The notes under the pieces are model-generated. The model was not told where the DNA came from, made no database searches, and worked only from the letters and a program-made list of their open reading frames with translations. DNA of 64,000 nucleotides from Culex pipiens pallens (Eukaryota > Arthropoda > Insecta > Diptera > Culicidae), in contig NC_068937.1 in the NCBI RefSeq assembly GCF_016801865.2, forward strand, positions 114,553,068 through 114,617,067. The letters run 5' to 3'. Of the stretch, positions 44,736 to 55,950 are shown piece after piece. Each line of letters opens with the position of its first letter. Position 1 is the stretch's first letter. The position numbers and the translations under genes are program-made.

Positions 44736-47654
44736 GAGCAATTCTCTACGAAATCGGTCTTTTTTCTTCAATTTTAATTTTTGTATTTTTTAATCCGACT
44801 GAAACTTTTTTTGTGCCTTCGGTATGCCCAAAGAAGCAATTTTGCATCATTAGTTTGTCCATATAATTTTCCATACAAATTTGGCGGAGGATCGAAGCAA
44901 TCTGTGCCCGTGGTCGGACGCGTTTTTGATTGCTGTCATTTTTTTTACCTTTTTAATTGTCTTCAAAAGTGAAAAGTTTCGCAAAATCCGGAAATCTCGT
45001 TCCTATTTCCGTTTCAAGACATTGATGGAAGTGACAATTTTGTGAAATTTTTGAAATACGTCTTCCACGACTCGGAAAAGTTGCTCCACCGGAAGGAGAT
45101 GTCAGCAGCAATAAGATAGGAGCTTGTTAACCTCACGAAGTGGCCATAAGCTTAAGCGTTCCTGTGGTTCCACGTCTTTCAAGAATTGTCGAAGCAGATG
45201 TGGGTGGCGTTCATCATCCAGCCACTTTAAAGTTTTGGGTCGCTTGCAGTCATTCGTGCAGTACCAAGACTGCTGCCGGAGGTTCTGCTGATCAAGGCAG
45301 GAATTCAAGATTTGTGAAGTTTCAAGTGTCATGTTGCGAGGCGATCGAAATTGAGCTGTATCCAAGATTCTTCGTATTTGGTGAGAGCTTTCCATTTTTA
45401 TTTCCAATTGACACAAACATTCACTCTAACATCCATACACTTCAGTAAAGACAAACCACGCCAATATTACTATATACGCGGTAGGGTGTTCCTTTGGTCG
45501 TTCGCTGTGAGTTGTGGATTGCCTGCTTCTCTAATGAAGGTTCGACTAGGGGGGCATGCTTATTAATTTCTCGTCGCTCCATACCCTCAGTGACGTGATG
45601 GGAGCAAGGGCGTCTATACAAAGTGTCCCTACACCCGCTACAAATTTCCGGTGCTTGGGGAGGGGAAAGGGGTTTCTTTTTATTCTTTGCGCCGGTATTT
45701 GTGGCACTAAAATTCGTGCAAAAAAACTTATGCACGTGGGTGTACAGATTACGGAGTAAAAGATGATCGAATTGTTCACCTAGCGCTCACATGTGTTCCA
45801 GGACCAAGTTGCCTGCGGGTATGGGGATCATACATACATACATACATACATAATTTTCCATACAAATTTGGCAGCTGTCCATACAAAATTGATGTATGAA
45901 AATTCAAAATTCTGTATCTTTTGAAGGAATTTTTTGATCGATTTGGTGTCTTCCGCAAAGTTGTAGGTATGGATACGGACTACACTGGAAAAAAATGATA
46001 CACGGTAAAAAAAATTTGGTGATTTTTTTATTTAACTTTTTATCACTAAAACTTGATTTGCAAAAAAACACTATTTTTAATTTTTTTTATTTTTTGATAT
46101 GTTTTAGAGGACATAAAATGCCAACTTTTCAGAAATTTCCAGGTTGTGCAAAAAATCATTGACCGAGTTATGAATTTTTTAATCAATACTGATTTTTTCA
46201 AAAAATCGAAATTTTGGTCGAAAAAATTTTTCAACTTCATTTTTCGATGTAAAATTGAATTTGCAATCAAAAAGTACTTTAGTGAAATTTTGATAAAGTG
46301 CACCGTTTTCAAGTTATAGCCATTTTTATGTAACTTTTTTGAAAATAGTCGCAGTTTTTCATTTTTAAAAATTAGTGCACATGTTTGCACACTTTTGAAA
46401 AAAATATTTTTGAAAAGCTGAGAAAATTCTCTATATTTTGCTTCTTCGGACTTTGTTGATACGACCTTTAGTTGCTGAGATATTGCAATGCAAAGGTTTA
46501 AAAACAGGAAAATTGATGTTTTCTAAGTCTCACCCAAAAAACCCACCATTTTTCAATGTCGATATCTCAGCAACTAATGGTCCGATTTTCAATGTTAATA
46601 TATGGAACATTTGTGAAATTTTCCGAACTTTTCGAAAGCAATATTTTCAAAATTTTCAAATCAAGACTAACATTTTAAAAGGGCGTAATATTGAATGTTT
46701 GGCCTTTTTGAAATGTTAGTCTTGATTTGAAAATTTTGAAAATATTGTTTTCGAAAAGATAGGAAAATTTCACAAATATTTCATATATTAACATTGAAAA
46801 TCGGACCATTAGTTGCTGAGATATCGACATTGAAAAATGGTGGGCTGTTTGGGTGAGACTTAGAAAACATCAATTTTCCTGTTTTTGAACCTTTGCATTG
46901 CAATATCTCAGCAACTAAGGGTCGTATCAACAAAGTCCGAAGAAGCAAAATATAGAAAATTTTCTCAGCTTTTCAAAAATATTTTTTTCAAAAGTGGGCA
47001 AACATGTGCACTAATTTAAAAAAATGAAAAACTGCGACTATTTTGAAAAAAGTTACATAAAAATGGCTGTAACTTGAAAACGATGCACTTTATCAAAATT
47101 TCACTAAAGTACTTTTTGATTGCAAATTTGATTTTACATCGAAAAATGAAGTTGAAAAATTTTTGCGACCAAAATTTCGATTTTTTGAAAAAATTAGTAT
47201 TGATTAAAAAAATCATAACTCGCTCAAAGATTTTTTGCACAACCTGGAAATTTCTGAAAAGTTTGCATTTTATGTTCTCTAAAACATATCAAAAAATAAA
47301 AAAAATTAAAAATAGTGTTTTTTTGCAAATCAATTTTTAGTGATAAAAAGTTAAATAAAAAAATCACCAAATTTTTTTTACCGTGTATCATTTTTTTCCA
47401 GTGTAGTCCGTATCCATACCTACAACTTTGCCGAAGACACCAAATCGATCAAAAAATTCCTTCAAAAGATACAGAATTTTGAATTTTCAAACATCATTTT
47501 TGTATGGACAGCTGCCAAATTTGTATGGAAAATTATATGGACAAACTAATGATGCAAAATGGCTTCTTTGGACATACCGAAGGCACCAAAAAAGTTTCAG
47601 TCGGATTAAAAAATACAAAAAAAATCGAATGACCGCAATCCTAGAGAACTGCTC
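44736..47654. mobile_element. Foldback element, GAGC family, AGAT duplication, interrupted by a retroposon
   Basis: Ends GAGCAATTCTCTACG and GAGAACTGCTC; AGAT at 44732-44735 and 47655-47658. The left arm is split at 44885 by the 44886-45849 insertion. Removing the insertion and one duplicate restores the arm as it appears in the other copies. The arms meet near 46690. Confidence 0.85.
44886..45849 (+). mobile_element. About 1-kb RT-less retroposon with (CATA)n tail, 23-bp duplication
   Basis: Bounded by a 23-bp direct repeat (44863-44885 and 45850-45872, beginning ATAATTTTCC) and ending in about five CATA repeats. The interior (964 bp) has no reverse transcriptase. Short frames at 45102-45416 and 45442-45735 look incidental. 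It is either a 5'-truncated or internally deleted non-LTR element, or a large SINE-like passenger. The simple-repeat tail and long duplication fit target-primed insertion. Confidence 0.8.
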
Positions 47655-47658
47655 AGAT

Positions 47659-48065
47659 GCTGTTCCCCTACTGGATGTTATAGGCATTTCTGAAAAATCA
47701 CACGATTTTGAACCAGACTGCACCATTAACTCAAAAGCGATGAAAATGCATATGGGACATTTATGCGATCATGGGCTACTTAGAAGTCAGGCGCAAGGAC
47801 AATTAAACATTAGGGTCCCCAGAAACACGTGCACTTTGCATTTTTCCAAAATATTTAGACGGGGCCAGATGGTTTTTCTCCAAAGTTTGTAAGGAGAATT
47901 TGAAGGGTTCTTTCGCTCTTTTTCAAAATTTTGATTAAAATTCTATTTTTGTGATTTTTGATGTTTTTTTTATTGAATTGTTATAAATTATATAGATACA
48001 TAAAACGAGAGCCTACGCTTGCTAACCAGAGTTCTAATACTTGAATGGGGAGAGCACTCAAACAT
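47659..48065. other. Repeat fragment shared with 58430-58560
   Basis: Phrases such as ctactggatgttataggc and catatgggacatttatgcga recur near 58438 and 58530. It belongs to the element interrupted by the 44736-47654 foldback. Confidence 0.5.
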
Positions 48066-48349
48066 TAGGGTACGTTATCCATTAGTGGACCCCTTACCTA
48101 TAGTGGACCCTCTGAAGGGTTTTAGCTGAAAAAATCAATGAAATCCCAATTTCAAGCGTGTTTTTGTCTGCAAATCTTTTATTTGGCATGTTCAGCATCA
48201 TTTAAAACAATGTTGACTGACATTGAATTGTCCTTTTTGCCAAAATAGGGGGAGAGGGGGTAATATGCACCCCCTAAGGGAAAACTGTGATTTCTCAACC
48301 ATTACAGCATTACTGTGGCAGAATTTTGTTCGATGTTCTAAAACAACTA

Positions 48350-48767
48350 CAGTCGTCTCTCTGGTTGTCAATATCCAAGGGACCGTCGAGGAAGAGAATC
48401 ATCAGTTTACAGAACGATGCAAAATGAAGACTCGATTGAAAATATTTTTTTCTTGATACCCAGCTATGGGAGAGAATCATGGCAACGTCCATCAAACAAA
48501 AACAAGCTAATGTCAAACACCCTCCAAAGCTTCGTTTCGCCAAGAAAAATGTCTAGGCAAGCCATGAGAAAGTGAAATTATTGACAACCGGAAGAGATTT
48601 TTAAAGCAAACTGAATCCAAGGGACCGTCGAGGAAGAGATCCTTCAAGCAAGGGAAAATATCGAGGAATGAAGATAATTGAAGTATGCAGATTGAAGGGA
48701 CTGAAGAATTCATCGATAGATGGAGCAATATTAATATCGAGAAGATCGACAGCCAGAGAGTCGACTG
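48350..48767 (-). mobile_element. Pogo-like MITE, CAGTCGWCTCTCTGG ends
   Basis: 418 bp with TA at 48348-48349 and 48768-48769. The inverted copy at 53466-53881 is nearly colinear, with the same length within 2 bp. CAGT ends and a TA target fit pogo/Tigger. Confidence 0.85.
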
Positions 48768-48871
48768 TATTATTCTTCGTCATCCATGTGAAAAAAGTCT
48801 TAAAAAACCTCAAAATTGTTCGAAAATATCAAATTTCTAAAAACATTTTTGTTTCATTTCAAACAACCATG

Positions 48872-48957
48872 CGGGGCAATATGAACCGCAACAATGGGGC
48901 AAAATGCACTACAACAACGGGGCAAAATGCACCACAACATGGGGCAAAATGCACCGG
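48872..48957. repeat. Short tandem array, GGGGCAAAATGCA units
   Basis: Four imperfect units of about 22 bp, each with GGGGCAAwATGmA followed by an ACAAC-type spacer. The same phrase appears singly near 49024-49036 and 49366-49381 in inverted sense. Confidence 0.75.
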
Positions 48958-50710
48958 GTAAAAGCAGTTTTCACTAGTCACCACTAGATGACACCGCTGT
49001 TTTTACAAAGGAGCTTCACAGCGGTGCATTTTGCCCCGACCAGGCTTTTTGCAGAAAATTTAATTAAAAATACATTTTTTAATGTTTTTGGACTCATCTA
49101 TCTACAGAATAGTGAAGATTATGGCAAAAACTATATACCTCAATACTTACCATAACAATAAATGCTTTTATATTGTCCAAAAATCATAATGAAAGTTCAA
49201 CGAAAATTAGATGAAAACACAACATTTTAAAGTTTTGCAAATATTTAACTTAAGCTGTTTTTAAACTACGATGCTCAAATTTTTCCAGCATGGTTTAGCA
49301 ATGTTAAGCTTCCAATTTCTATGAGTTTTTCCCCAGAAAATTCTTCCAAATACCGAGAAAAGCAGGGGGTGCATTTTGCCCCGGGGGTGCATATTACCCC
49401 CTCTCCCCCTAAGTGTTTTGAGTTCAACTTCTGAAATCAGCCATGGCCACTAGCATTTTCACAGCAAAACAGCATTTCTATTTTATGATTGTATTAACCA
49501 TCCAATCATGTTTTGACTGGTTATTTAACTTCAGTAAGTCGAAATAATGTAAATTTAATTAATTATACTAAAATAAAGCGAAGAACTGCTCATTTTCAAG
49601 CAAAAATTAGGGGGGTCCAATATAGGACAACGAAAATCATAACTTTTCCAAAAGTGGACCCCTGTTAATTTAACCTTCAAAAATGAAGAAAACTGTGTAT
49701 TTAAGAAAAAGTTTCTCTTAAACTTACAAGAAATGCTTGTTGTAATAAACCTAATTGCATATTTTTAAATTATGAGTATAAATATATCTGTTTTTATGTT
49801 AAAAGTATCATAAAAGCTGAAGCCGCAAGAATTTATAATTAATAAAATACTATAGTTAATTGTTCTTAACTGAAGCATCATAATCAAAGTTTGAAATGAT
49901 ATTTTATAATAATAAATCAATAACAAAACATTTTTTGAAAATAAACATGCGTAGTTTTATCAGCAGCTGTAAACAAATCTATTGTTTTGTTTCGGTCAAC
50001 TGTTTATGTAATTTATATGGAAAATGTGCATCAAAATTACTTTTTTTCGGAAATAAATTTGTTTAAATGTCTGTTAGGTTTTTTGTAGTTTTAAGCCAAA
50101 TTTGTTAACAAAACATATTTGTTTATGATGGAAAATCTATCTTTTATTCATTATATCTATCATAAGACCTCCACCATGCATCAAAACACCAAATATCGGC
50201 TAAATTTGGTATAAAAATAATAGTTTTCCTATAGTGGACCCGGGTCCACAATCGGATTATGGACCCGGGTCAACTATAGGAAAAGGGGGTCTATAACAGT
50301 CAAAAAAACTTTTTTTTTTCAAATGGCTATTTTTCTGCTCAAAAACAAATTACTGATGAAACAAATGATCAAAATTGTTTAAAAGACTTCAGATTTCATT
50401 GTTTTGTACAAAGGGTTATGAAAAAGTGCTTAGAATATTAAAAAATTGTGCAAAATGAGCTTCGGCTCTACTAGGGGGTCCACTAATGGTTAAAATACCC
50501 TATTCTAGGATTTTAGAAAACGTTGCTGTTAATGTTGCGAAATTTCGTTTATATCTGCTAGAATTAAACAAAAGCTAATATTTTTTTTTTGAAATTATGC
50601 GAAGTTGAAAACATGAGTATTAGAAATTATGCTTAAATTTAACTCCTCTTAGACTTCTCAGATTGAAATAAAATAGTCATTAAAATTTAAGATAAATGCG
50701 AGTGTTTTGT

Positions 50711-50716
50711 TTTATT
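50711..50716 (-). terminator. Poly(A) signal of the 142-aa secreted gene
   Basis: AATAAA on the minus strand, about 50 nt after the stop codon at 50765. Confidence 0.65.
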
Positions 50717-50764
50717 AAAAGCGTGACATATAAATACCATGAAAATGTTCAAAACATCGGTTGC

Positions 50765-51266
50765 TCAAACAGCACGTTTACCTTCAGACTTTGGTGTTGT
50801 TGATGTACTTGCTGCTGTTGCTTCCATTGCCATAGAAGCAGGAACCGTCGCCTGTGCCGGCGGCGTTGTCTTCCCATTTCCGTTTCCGTTCGCATTGCCA
50901 CCTCCACTTCCGTTTCCGTTTCCGTTACCCGGTGGCATCATGACCGCGTTCACGTTCGTACAGTTGATGCACATCACGTTCAGGTCGCATCCGGTCGTGC
51001 ACACCACCGTCAACGTGGCGTTCGGCTTGGCGTTGATGATGGTTTCCGCCGATTCCTCGCTGGACTCGTCACTTCCAAACAACAGATCGGTGAGCTGCTC
51101 CAACAGGTCCTGGTAGATTTGAGTGGTGGGAAAAGAGTAGTAGAGTAGTGGACAAGGGGAAGCAGAAAGAAATCTTTCTTACGGATCCAAAAGCATGGGT
51201 TGACGGTATCGTGTTGAGAACAAACAGCGTTATCGCACAGTAGACTAATGGTGCTTTCGATAACAT
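50765..51266 (-). CDS. Small secreted Cys4/Asn-Gly-rich protein, 142 aa, two exons (family unknown)
   Basis: Exon 1 is 51266-51183 (28 codons): starts MLSKAP, signal peptide ending PSTHA|F. The intron 51110-51182 (73 nt) has GTAAGA and a pyrimidine-rich acceptor ending CTACCAG. Exon 2 is 51109-50765 (114 codons plus stop); phase 0. The mature chain has an amphipathic leucine-rich start (DLLEQLTDLLFG), an acidic stretch (SDESSEESAE), a core with four cysteines in spacing C-X3-C-X6-C-X2-C, an Asn/Gly low-complexity tract (about residues 87-106) and a Thr/Ala/Pro-rich end. Two N-glycosylation sequons are visible (NATL, NCTN). TATA, initiator and AATAAA are present, so the gene looks complete and alive. 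The start is the ATG at 51266; the frame upstream offers only TTG. Extracellular location is inferred; function unknown. Its plan matches the gene at 39203-39541. Confidence 0.78.
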
Positions 51267-51351
51267 TCCGGTGGAAAAATGCTCAAAGAACTTCAACGTT
51301 AGACGACGAACCTGAACAGCTTAGTGATACCAAGTTCCCCATAACTTAGTA

Positions 51352-51360
51352 CCTTTTATA
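51352..51360 (-). promoter_or_regulatory. TATA box of the 142-aa secreted gene
   Basis: TATAAAAGG on the minus strand, about 35 nt before the initiator TATCACT (51329-51323), with the ATG about 60 nt further on. A MITE ends about 120 bp upstream of it. Confidence 0.75.
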
Positions 51361-51479
51361 CTTTAAATTTATTTGAAAAATACACAGACAATTGTCTCGA
51401 CCGACTTCCGAAGGACACCAATTTCCCCACTTTTAAGTGCTTCATAAAAAGTCTAAGCAATCCTTGAAAACTTCCATAA

Positions 51480-51634
51480 CTGGAGTCTTTTTTGAAAAGG
51501 TCCAATAAACCAAAATTTCAGTTTTTGCATTTTGGGTGTTTTTCAATACCCCTGACTCAAGGCGGTTACAAAAACACCCAAAAAGCAAAAACTGGAAATT
51601 TGGTTTATTGGACCTTTTCAAAAAAAAACTCCAG
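51480..51634. mobile_element. Hairpin MITE, CTGGAGT ends, 4-bp duplication ATAA
   Basis: A 155-bp palindrome (GAAAAGGTCCAATAAACC in the left arm, its inverse in the right) with ATAA at 51476-51479 and 51635-51638. The same family is at 60485-60640 with AGTT duplications. Confidence 0.85.
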
Positions 51635-51638
51635 ATAA

Positions 51639-53129
51639 GAGTATTGTTGGCACACGTGGTGCGGAATGCGCCTACTTAGGCGATAGCTTGAACCACACTC
51701 AGCAAACATCCAACCCGTAAGAGAAGTGTGTGCGTGTGTATGGCTACGCATAAGGCCTACTACGACGCTCAACTTGCAAAATAGGTAAAATAACGTTGGA
51801 AAAGCTGTGTTACGTAACATCGAACGCTGTTTGCTGCTTGAGTCTTCCCTGAGCGACACATTGGTGGCATATCTTCTGACTTTTCAATTAGTTTTTACTT
51901 TAGTTAAGTTTATGATTATTTTTGTTACTTTTCACTAACTCTTGATCAGCTTATTGGGGCAGTCATTAAAGGAAAAATGCACTTTTTGAAATAAAACACA
52001 TTTTAAGCGATAAAAGGTAAAATAGTAAGCATTCAATTTGCACAAGAAAAGTGTACCCGGCAGTCGGTGACCACATGCCACATAATTACAATAATTACAA
52101 ATGATAATGTTTCGATTGCAAAACAGAACAGTCCACCGTATAGATTACTGTTTGCATAGCAAAAGCCTTAAAATATGGTCAAGTTCAACTTTGGTTCTCT
52201 CGCATAACTTGCTGTAGGGAAAGTTGGGGTAAATTTTCAAACTTATTTAAACAAACTAAGAAATACGAAAAAAAAACTATTTTATTTCTTAAAATAATGT
52301 CAACAGATAATTTTTCTCAGAATGACAATTATGGTCCAACTTCTCCCGAGTGCTGAGGGGTTGGTTCTTGAACCCACTGGCAGTGGCGAGCTGCAAGCGA
52401 TCGCTAGCCCAGGAGTCAATCACCGTAAATCGACTTTTAATTTAATTACCCCTGAAGCAAATGATGGTGTTTATAATCGCATCAAATTAATCTTAATAGG
52501 GTATGTTACACTATCTTGAGCCAAGTTACGAGCATTCAATGCACATAACTAGGAAATGTTTAAAGAAATTGGAGAAACCATCAAGGTCAATATTTTTAAA
52601 CTAACTAACTATTTCGATAACGCACATAGAACAGCCCACCCTGACGTGACAAGTGCATTAACCAAGCTAGAACATAATATGAAGACATCGCGCGATAGCG
52701 GTTCTGATTTCGCCCGCGGGGCTTCCTGCGGCCTACTCCGATGGCCGCTGGCCTAAAATTTTTTGCATAACCAGTTGCAAGAGTCAGACGCGATCACCGT
52801 GGCACCGCGTTTGTTTGACCTAAACGTGTTGTTTTAATTGAATGAGTTATTTTTTGTTTCAAATAATTATGTTATACTTATTGAGAATATCAAATTCTAA
52901 AGAAAAGTTTATTTGTTTGTATTTGCCTTAAGGCCATAATTCTGTTCTAAAAAATGAACTATTCTTAGAAAGCTCGAAGACCCACCTTCCTATGTATGTA
53001 TGCGCGTATGTTACTGATGTCACTATGTTTTCTTAGTACTGGCCGAACCAATTTTGGCCAAACCAGTTGCGTTCGATTTAGTTTAGGGTCACATACGTAA
53101 CTATTGATTTGAAAAAAATGTTGATAAGT
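51639..53129. other. Unique DNA upstream of the 142-aa gene
   Basis: No supported gene. A segment near 52360-52420 has a GGTTCTTGAACCC palindrome resembling a tRNA B box, and a GC-rich patch lies at 52700-52755. Nothing further is recognised. Confidence 0.4.
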
Positions 53130-53345
53130 AGGGGAGAGTGGAGATACTTGATACCCTTTTTTGTATCGCACATAACTCTGTAAGTTTCTCGCAAAACTAT
53201 GAACTTTTTGCATGAATTGAAAGCTTAAACATTCAACTATGTTTGGCTGATAAGGGTATTTCATCAGATAAACTCTTCGAATCATGCCAAGCGTTTTAGA
53301 AAAAAAATTTAAACCGGCATTTTCAAAATGTTGGGGGTAATTTGA
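53130..53345. repeat. Fragment of a GGGGAGAGTGG-type element
   Basis: AGGGGAGAGTGGAGATACTTG on the left and GGGGGTAATTTGATCCCCC near 53333 recall the GGGGGAGAG element at 48248-49409, but a full terminal pair is not seen. Confidence 0.35.
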
Positions 53346-53465
53346 TCCCCCTTTCAACATTTTGAAGAAATCTTAAGCAAAATGTTTTTTATTCATCCAA
53401 AATTATCATTTTCTATAAGTTACAGCAATTTTACATTAAACCTGTACGTTTGTGTTCAAAATATA

Positions 53466-53881
53466 CAGTCGACTCTCTGGCTGTCGATCTTCTCGATATC
53501 AATAATTCTCCATCTATCGATGAATTCTTCAGTCCCTTCAATCTGCATACTTCAATTATCTTCATTCCTCGATATTTTCCCTTGCTTGAATGATCTCTTC
53601 CTCAACTCCCTTGGGTTCTGTTTGCTTTAAAAATCTCTTCCGGTTGTCAATAATTTCACTTTCTCATGGCTTGCATAGACATTTTTCTTGGCGAAACGAA
53701 GCCTCGAAGGGTGTTTGACATTAGTTTGTTTTTGTTTGATGGACGTTGCCATGATTCTCTCCCATAGCTGGGTATCAGGAAAAAAATATTTTCAATCGAG
53801 TCTTCATTTTGCATCGTTCTGTAAACAGATGATTCTCTTCCTCGACGGTCCCTTGGATATTGACAACCGGAGAGTCGACTG
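53466..53881 (+). mobile_element. Pogo-like MITE, CAGTCGACTCTCTGG ends, TA duplication
   Basis: 416 bp, TA at 53464-53465 and 53882-53883. Inverted partner of 48350-48767. Confidence 0.85.
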
Positions 53882-54148
53882 TAGCAAGTTAAGCATGCAC
53901 AATATTTAAAAACTTAAAATTTTCTTTTTTAGACCAAAATTGAGCATGTTTACAAAAGCTGGTAATTTTTGTTTACAAAGCTTTTGAAAAATGGTTCAAA
54001 CTGCAGTATGTTATGTACAACTATACTAAAGGAAGCTATGTACGAAAACCCAGCCCAATTATTTAATCTTGAGGCTGATTCCAGTGACTGTAAAAATGCA
54101 GGGATCAAGTCTCCCTAAACGCACTTTTTTAATCAAGTGATAAAAAAT

Positions 54149-54970
54149 CATATTCGTGTTCCTGAGTCAATTTCACAATAGAAACATGCATAAAAATGTT
54201 AATTTTCATCCATTTTAACCCTTTGAAAAATGAAAGTTAAAAAAAATTGAGATGCTGCTTTTTTTCTGGTGTCATCTAGTATCCTTGGAAACGAACTTGA
54301 ATGTGAATAGAATATTTTTTAACTTTCATTTTTTAAAGTGTTAAAATGGATGAAAATAAACATTTTTATGCATGTTTCTATTGTGAAATTGTCTCAGGAA
54401 TACGAATATGATAAAATTATCACCAGAAAATGGGATCTAAGGGGTCCCCCGAGCAAAAATTTACAACCAAAAAATTCACTAAAAGTAAAAGTGTCTATTT
54501 AATCTGTTAAACTGCCTTACCCAAAGCGTTCTCAGTCTCAGATGGTAGTCCCAGATGTCCCCTACAAGCTGCAGGTCGAACCGAAATGATATCTGGATGG
54601 AACACTTTTTTATTTGAGTTTGAAAATTGTGCTATTTTTTCACTAAAATGCCAATAACTCCCTTTAGATTCAACCAATTGGGATGCTCTACCCTGCATTT
54701 TGTTGCATTTTTAAGCCCTTTTAGATGCATTTTGAATTTTTAAATTAAATTGAATTTTGCCCAAGTTACTTCCTTTTTACGATTTTTGACGTTTTTGAAC
54801 CTTCAAACTTTGTGTCCCGATTTGCCCCACTTCCCGTTGACCTAGAGTGCTTATATTTTGGCCAGATGCTAGTTTTATATGTACAAACAACCCCTGAAAA
54901 CTTCAGGCAGATTGGTGAGGTCCAAACGACGTCCCATACAAAGGGGTATGCCCTGTTCGTGGACTCCCTC
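54149..54970. mobile_element. GAGC-type foldback, 5'-truncated
   Basis: Homologous to 42115-42785, including the small inverted pair of aacatgcataaaaatgtt phrases near 54182 and 54358, and ending GTGGACTCCCTC before TTAA at 54971-54974. Most of the left arm is missing. Confidence 0.65.
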
Positions 54971-55082
54971 TTAAGGGATATTGATGTACTTTTTGAGGCC
55001 GGATCAGAAAAAAATAGATGAAATTTGTGTCCAAACCAATAAGATGAGTTTGGACAAAAATTTGCTGGTATAGACACTATTG

Positions 55083-55136
55083 TTGGTAAAGAGTGAGGAA
55101 GGCACCACATGCACATTGGTGGATTAAGTTATTTTT
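55083..55136 (-). mobile_element. GCCTTCCTC-type element end fragment
   Basis: GAGGAAGGCACCACATGCAC then TGGTGGATTAAG is the inverse of the left end of elements A-C. Flanking homology to those elements is short. Confidence 0.5.
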
Positions 55137-55950
55137 TATAACATGCTTTGAAAAAAATACAAAACAGGTCGAAAAACATAATAAATGCATTTCTAAGAAA
55201 ACTAGAATAGAACAAAAAAACAAAAGATAATAAAACTGTAAAAAGCCCTGGCGATTTAACATTCAAACACCGATCAAAAATCCAACAACCCAGCTCCACC
55301 GGTGCCAACCACAGTTTAAGTAGTTTGTTTTCGTTCGAGCCACGACGTTACGATATCTCTCAAAGGGGGTTTGGAATTTTGTTTACATTCAAAACAAATT
55401 CATTAAACCACTTTTGCTGGCTGTGGCCGCTGCGGCTGATGCACTTTTGCACTCCTTTTTTACGATCGGCGGAACCATAAAATGATCCAATCACAACGAG
55501 CCTTGGCTCGGGCACAAGCATGGTTTTGAGTTATTACCGCTAATTTTATGACCCCAAGAAGGAAGCCCACCAAGATCAGTGGATGGGGTTGGCGCGTTGG
55601 TCAGTAAACTGAAGCTTCTGAGAAATGCACTTTGCACACTCTGCCATTCATGAAATGTACGTAGGTTGTAGTAAATATTTTTGTAGTGAGCCTCAGGCGA
55701 ATTATTTATGGCGGGATTTCAACGCCATGTGCGCTAAATGGTCATCCGCGACGTCATAGAAGGCTGACTACTTTTTTAATGCAACCATGTGTTTTTTATA
55801 TTCAATTTAAAAAAATCTCTGAGCAAATATTTGTTTGACACACACACACATGAATATGCTGAAACTGTTTTAGGTATCATGGTCAACTTCTCAGCAAAAA
55901 AGATTTAAATCGACATCTCGACAAAGTTTCCAGAAGTTTGAACAGTGCCA
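55137..55950. other. Unique DNA, no gene
   Basis: GC-richer around 55270-55620 without a supported frame; a short AC run at 55840-55850. Confidence 0.4.

Larger units (their letters stand above)
48248..49409. mobile_element. TIR element with GGGGGAGAG ends, TA duplication
   Basis: 1162 bp. The inverted repeats begin GGGGGAGAGGGGGTAATATG on both sides; TA at 48246-48247 and 49410-49411. It contains a nested MITE (48350-48767) and a short tandem array. No transposase frame. Confidence 0.85.
48068..50500 (-). mobile_element. TA-flanked GGGTA-terminus element, copy 2
   Basis: Ends GGGTACGTTATCCATTAGTG and AATACCC; TA at 48066-48067 and 50501-50502. Reverse-oriented relative to 40441-43595, with the same GGACCCGGGTC palindrome near 50237. 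It hosts the 48248-49409 element, whose removal leaves CAAAATAAGTGTTTTGAG, as seen intact in copy 1. Confidence 0.85.

Noticed and set aside
24279..47892. Recurring open frame beginning MPKTPNRSKN in the foldback arms (about 24279, 25760, 47428 and related frames)
   Set aside because: It recurs because the DNA arms are repeated, appears on both arms in opposite orientation, and ends in poly-Lys AT-rich sequence. Nothing suggests translation.
51264..51296. Upstream start for the 142-aa protein at 51296
   Set aside because: That codon is TTG; the first ATG, at 51266, directly precedes a classic signal peptide.
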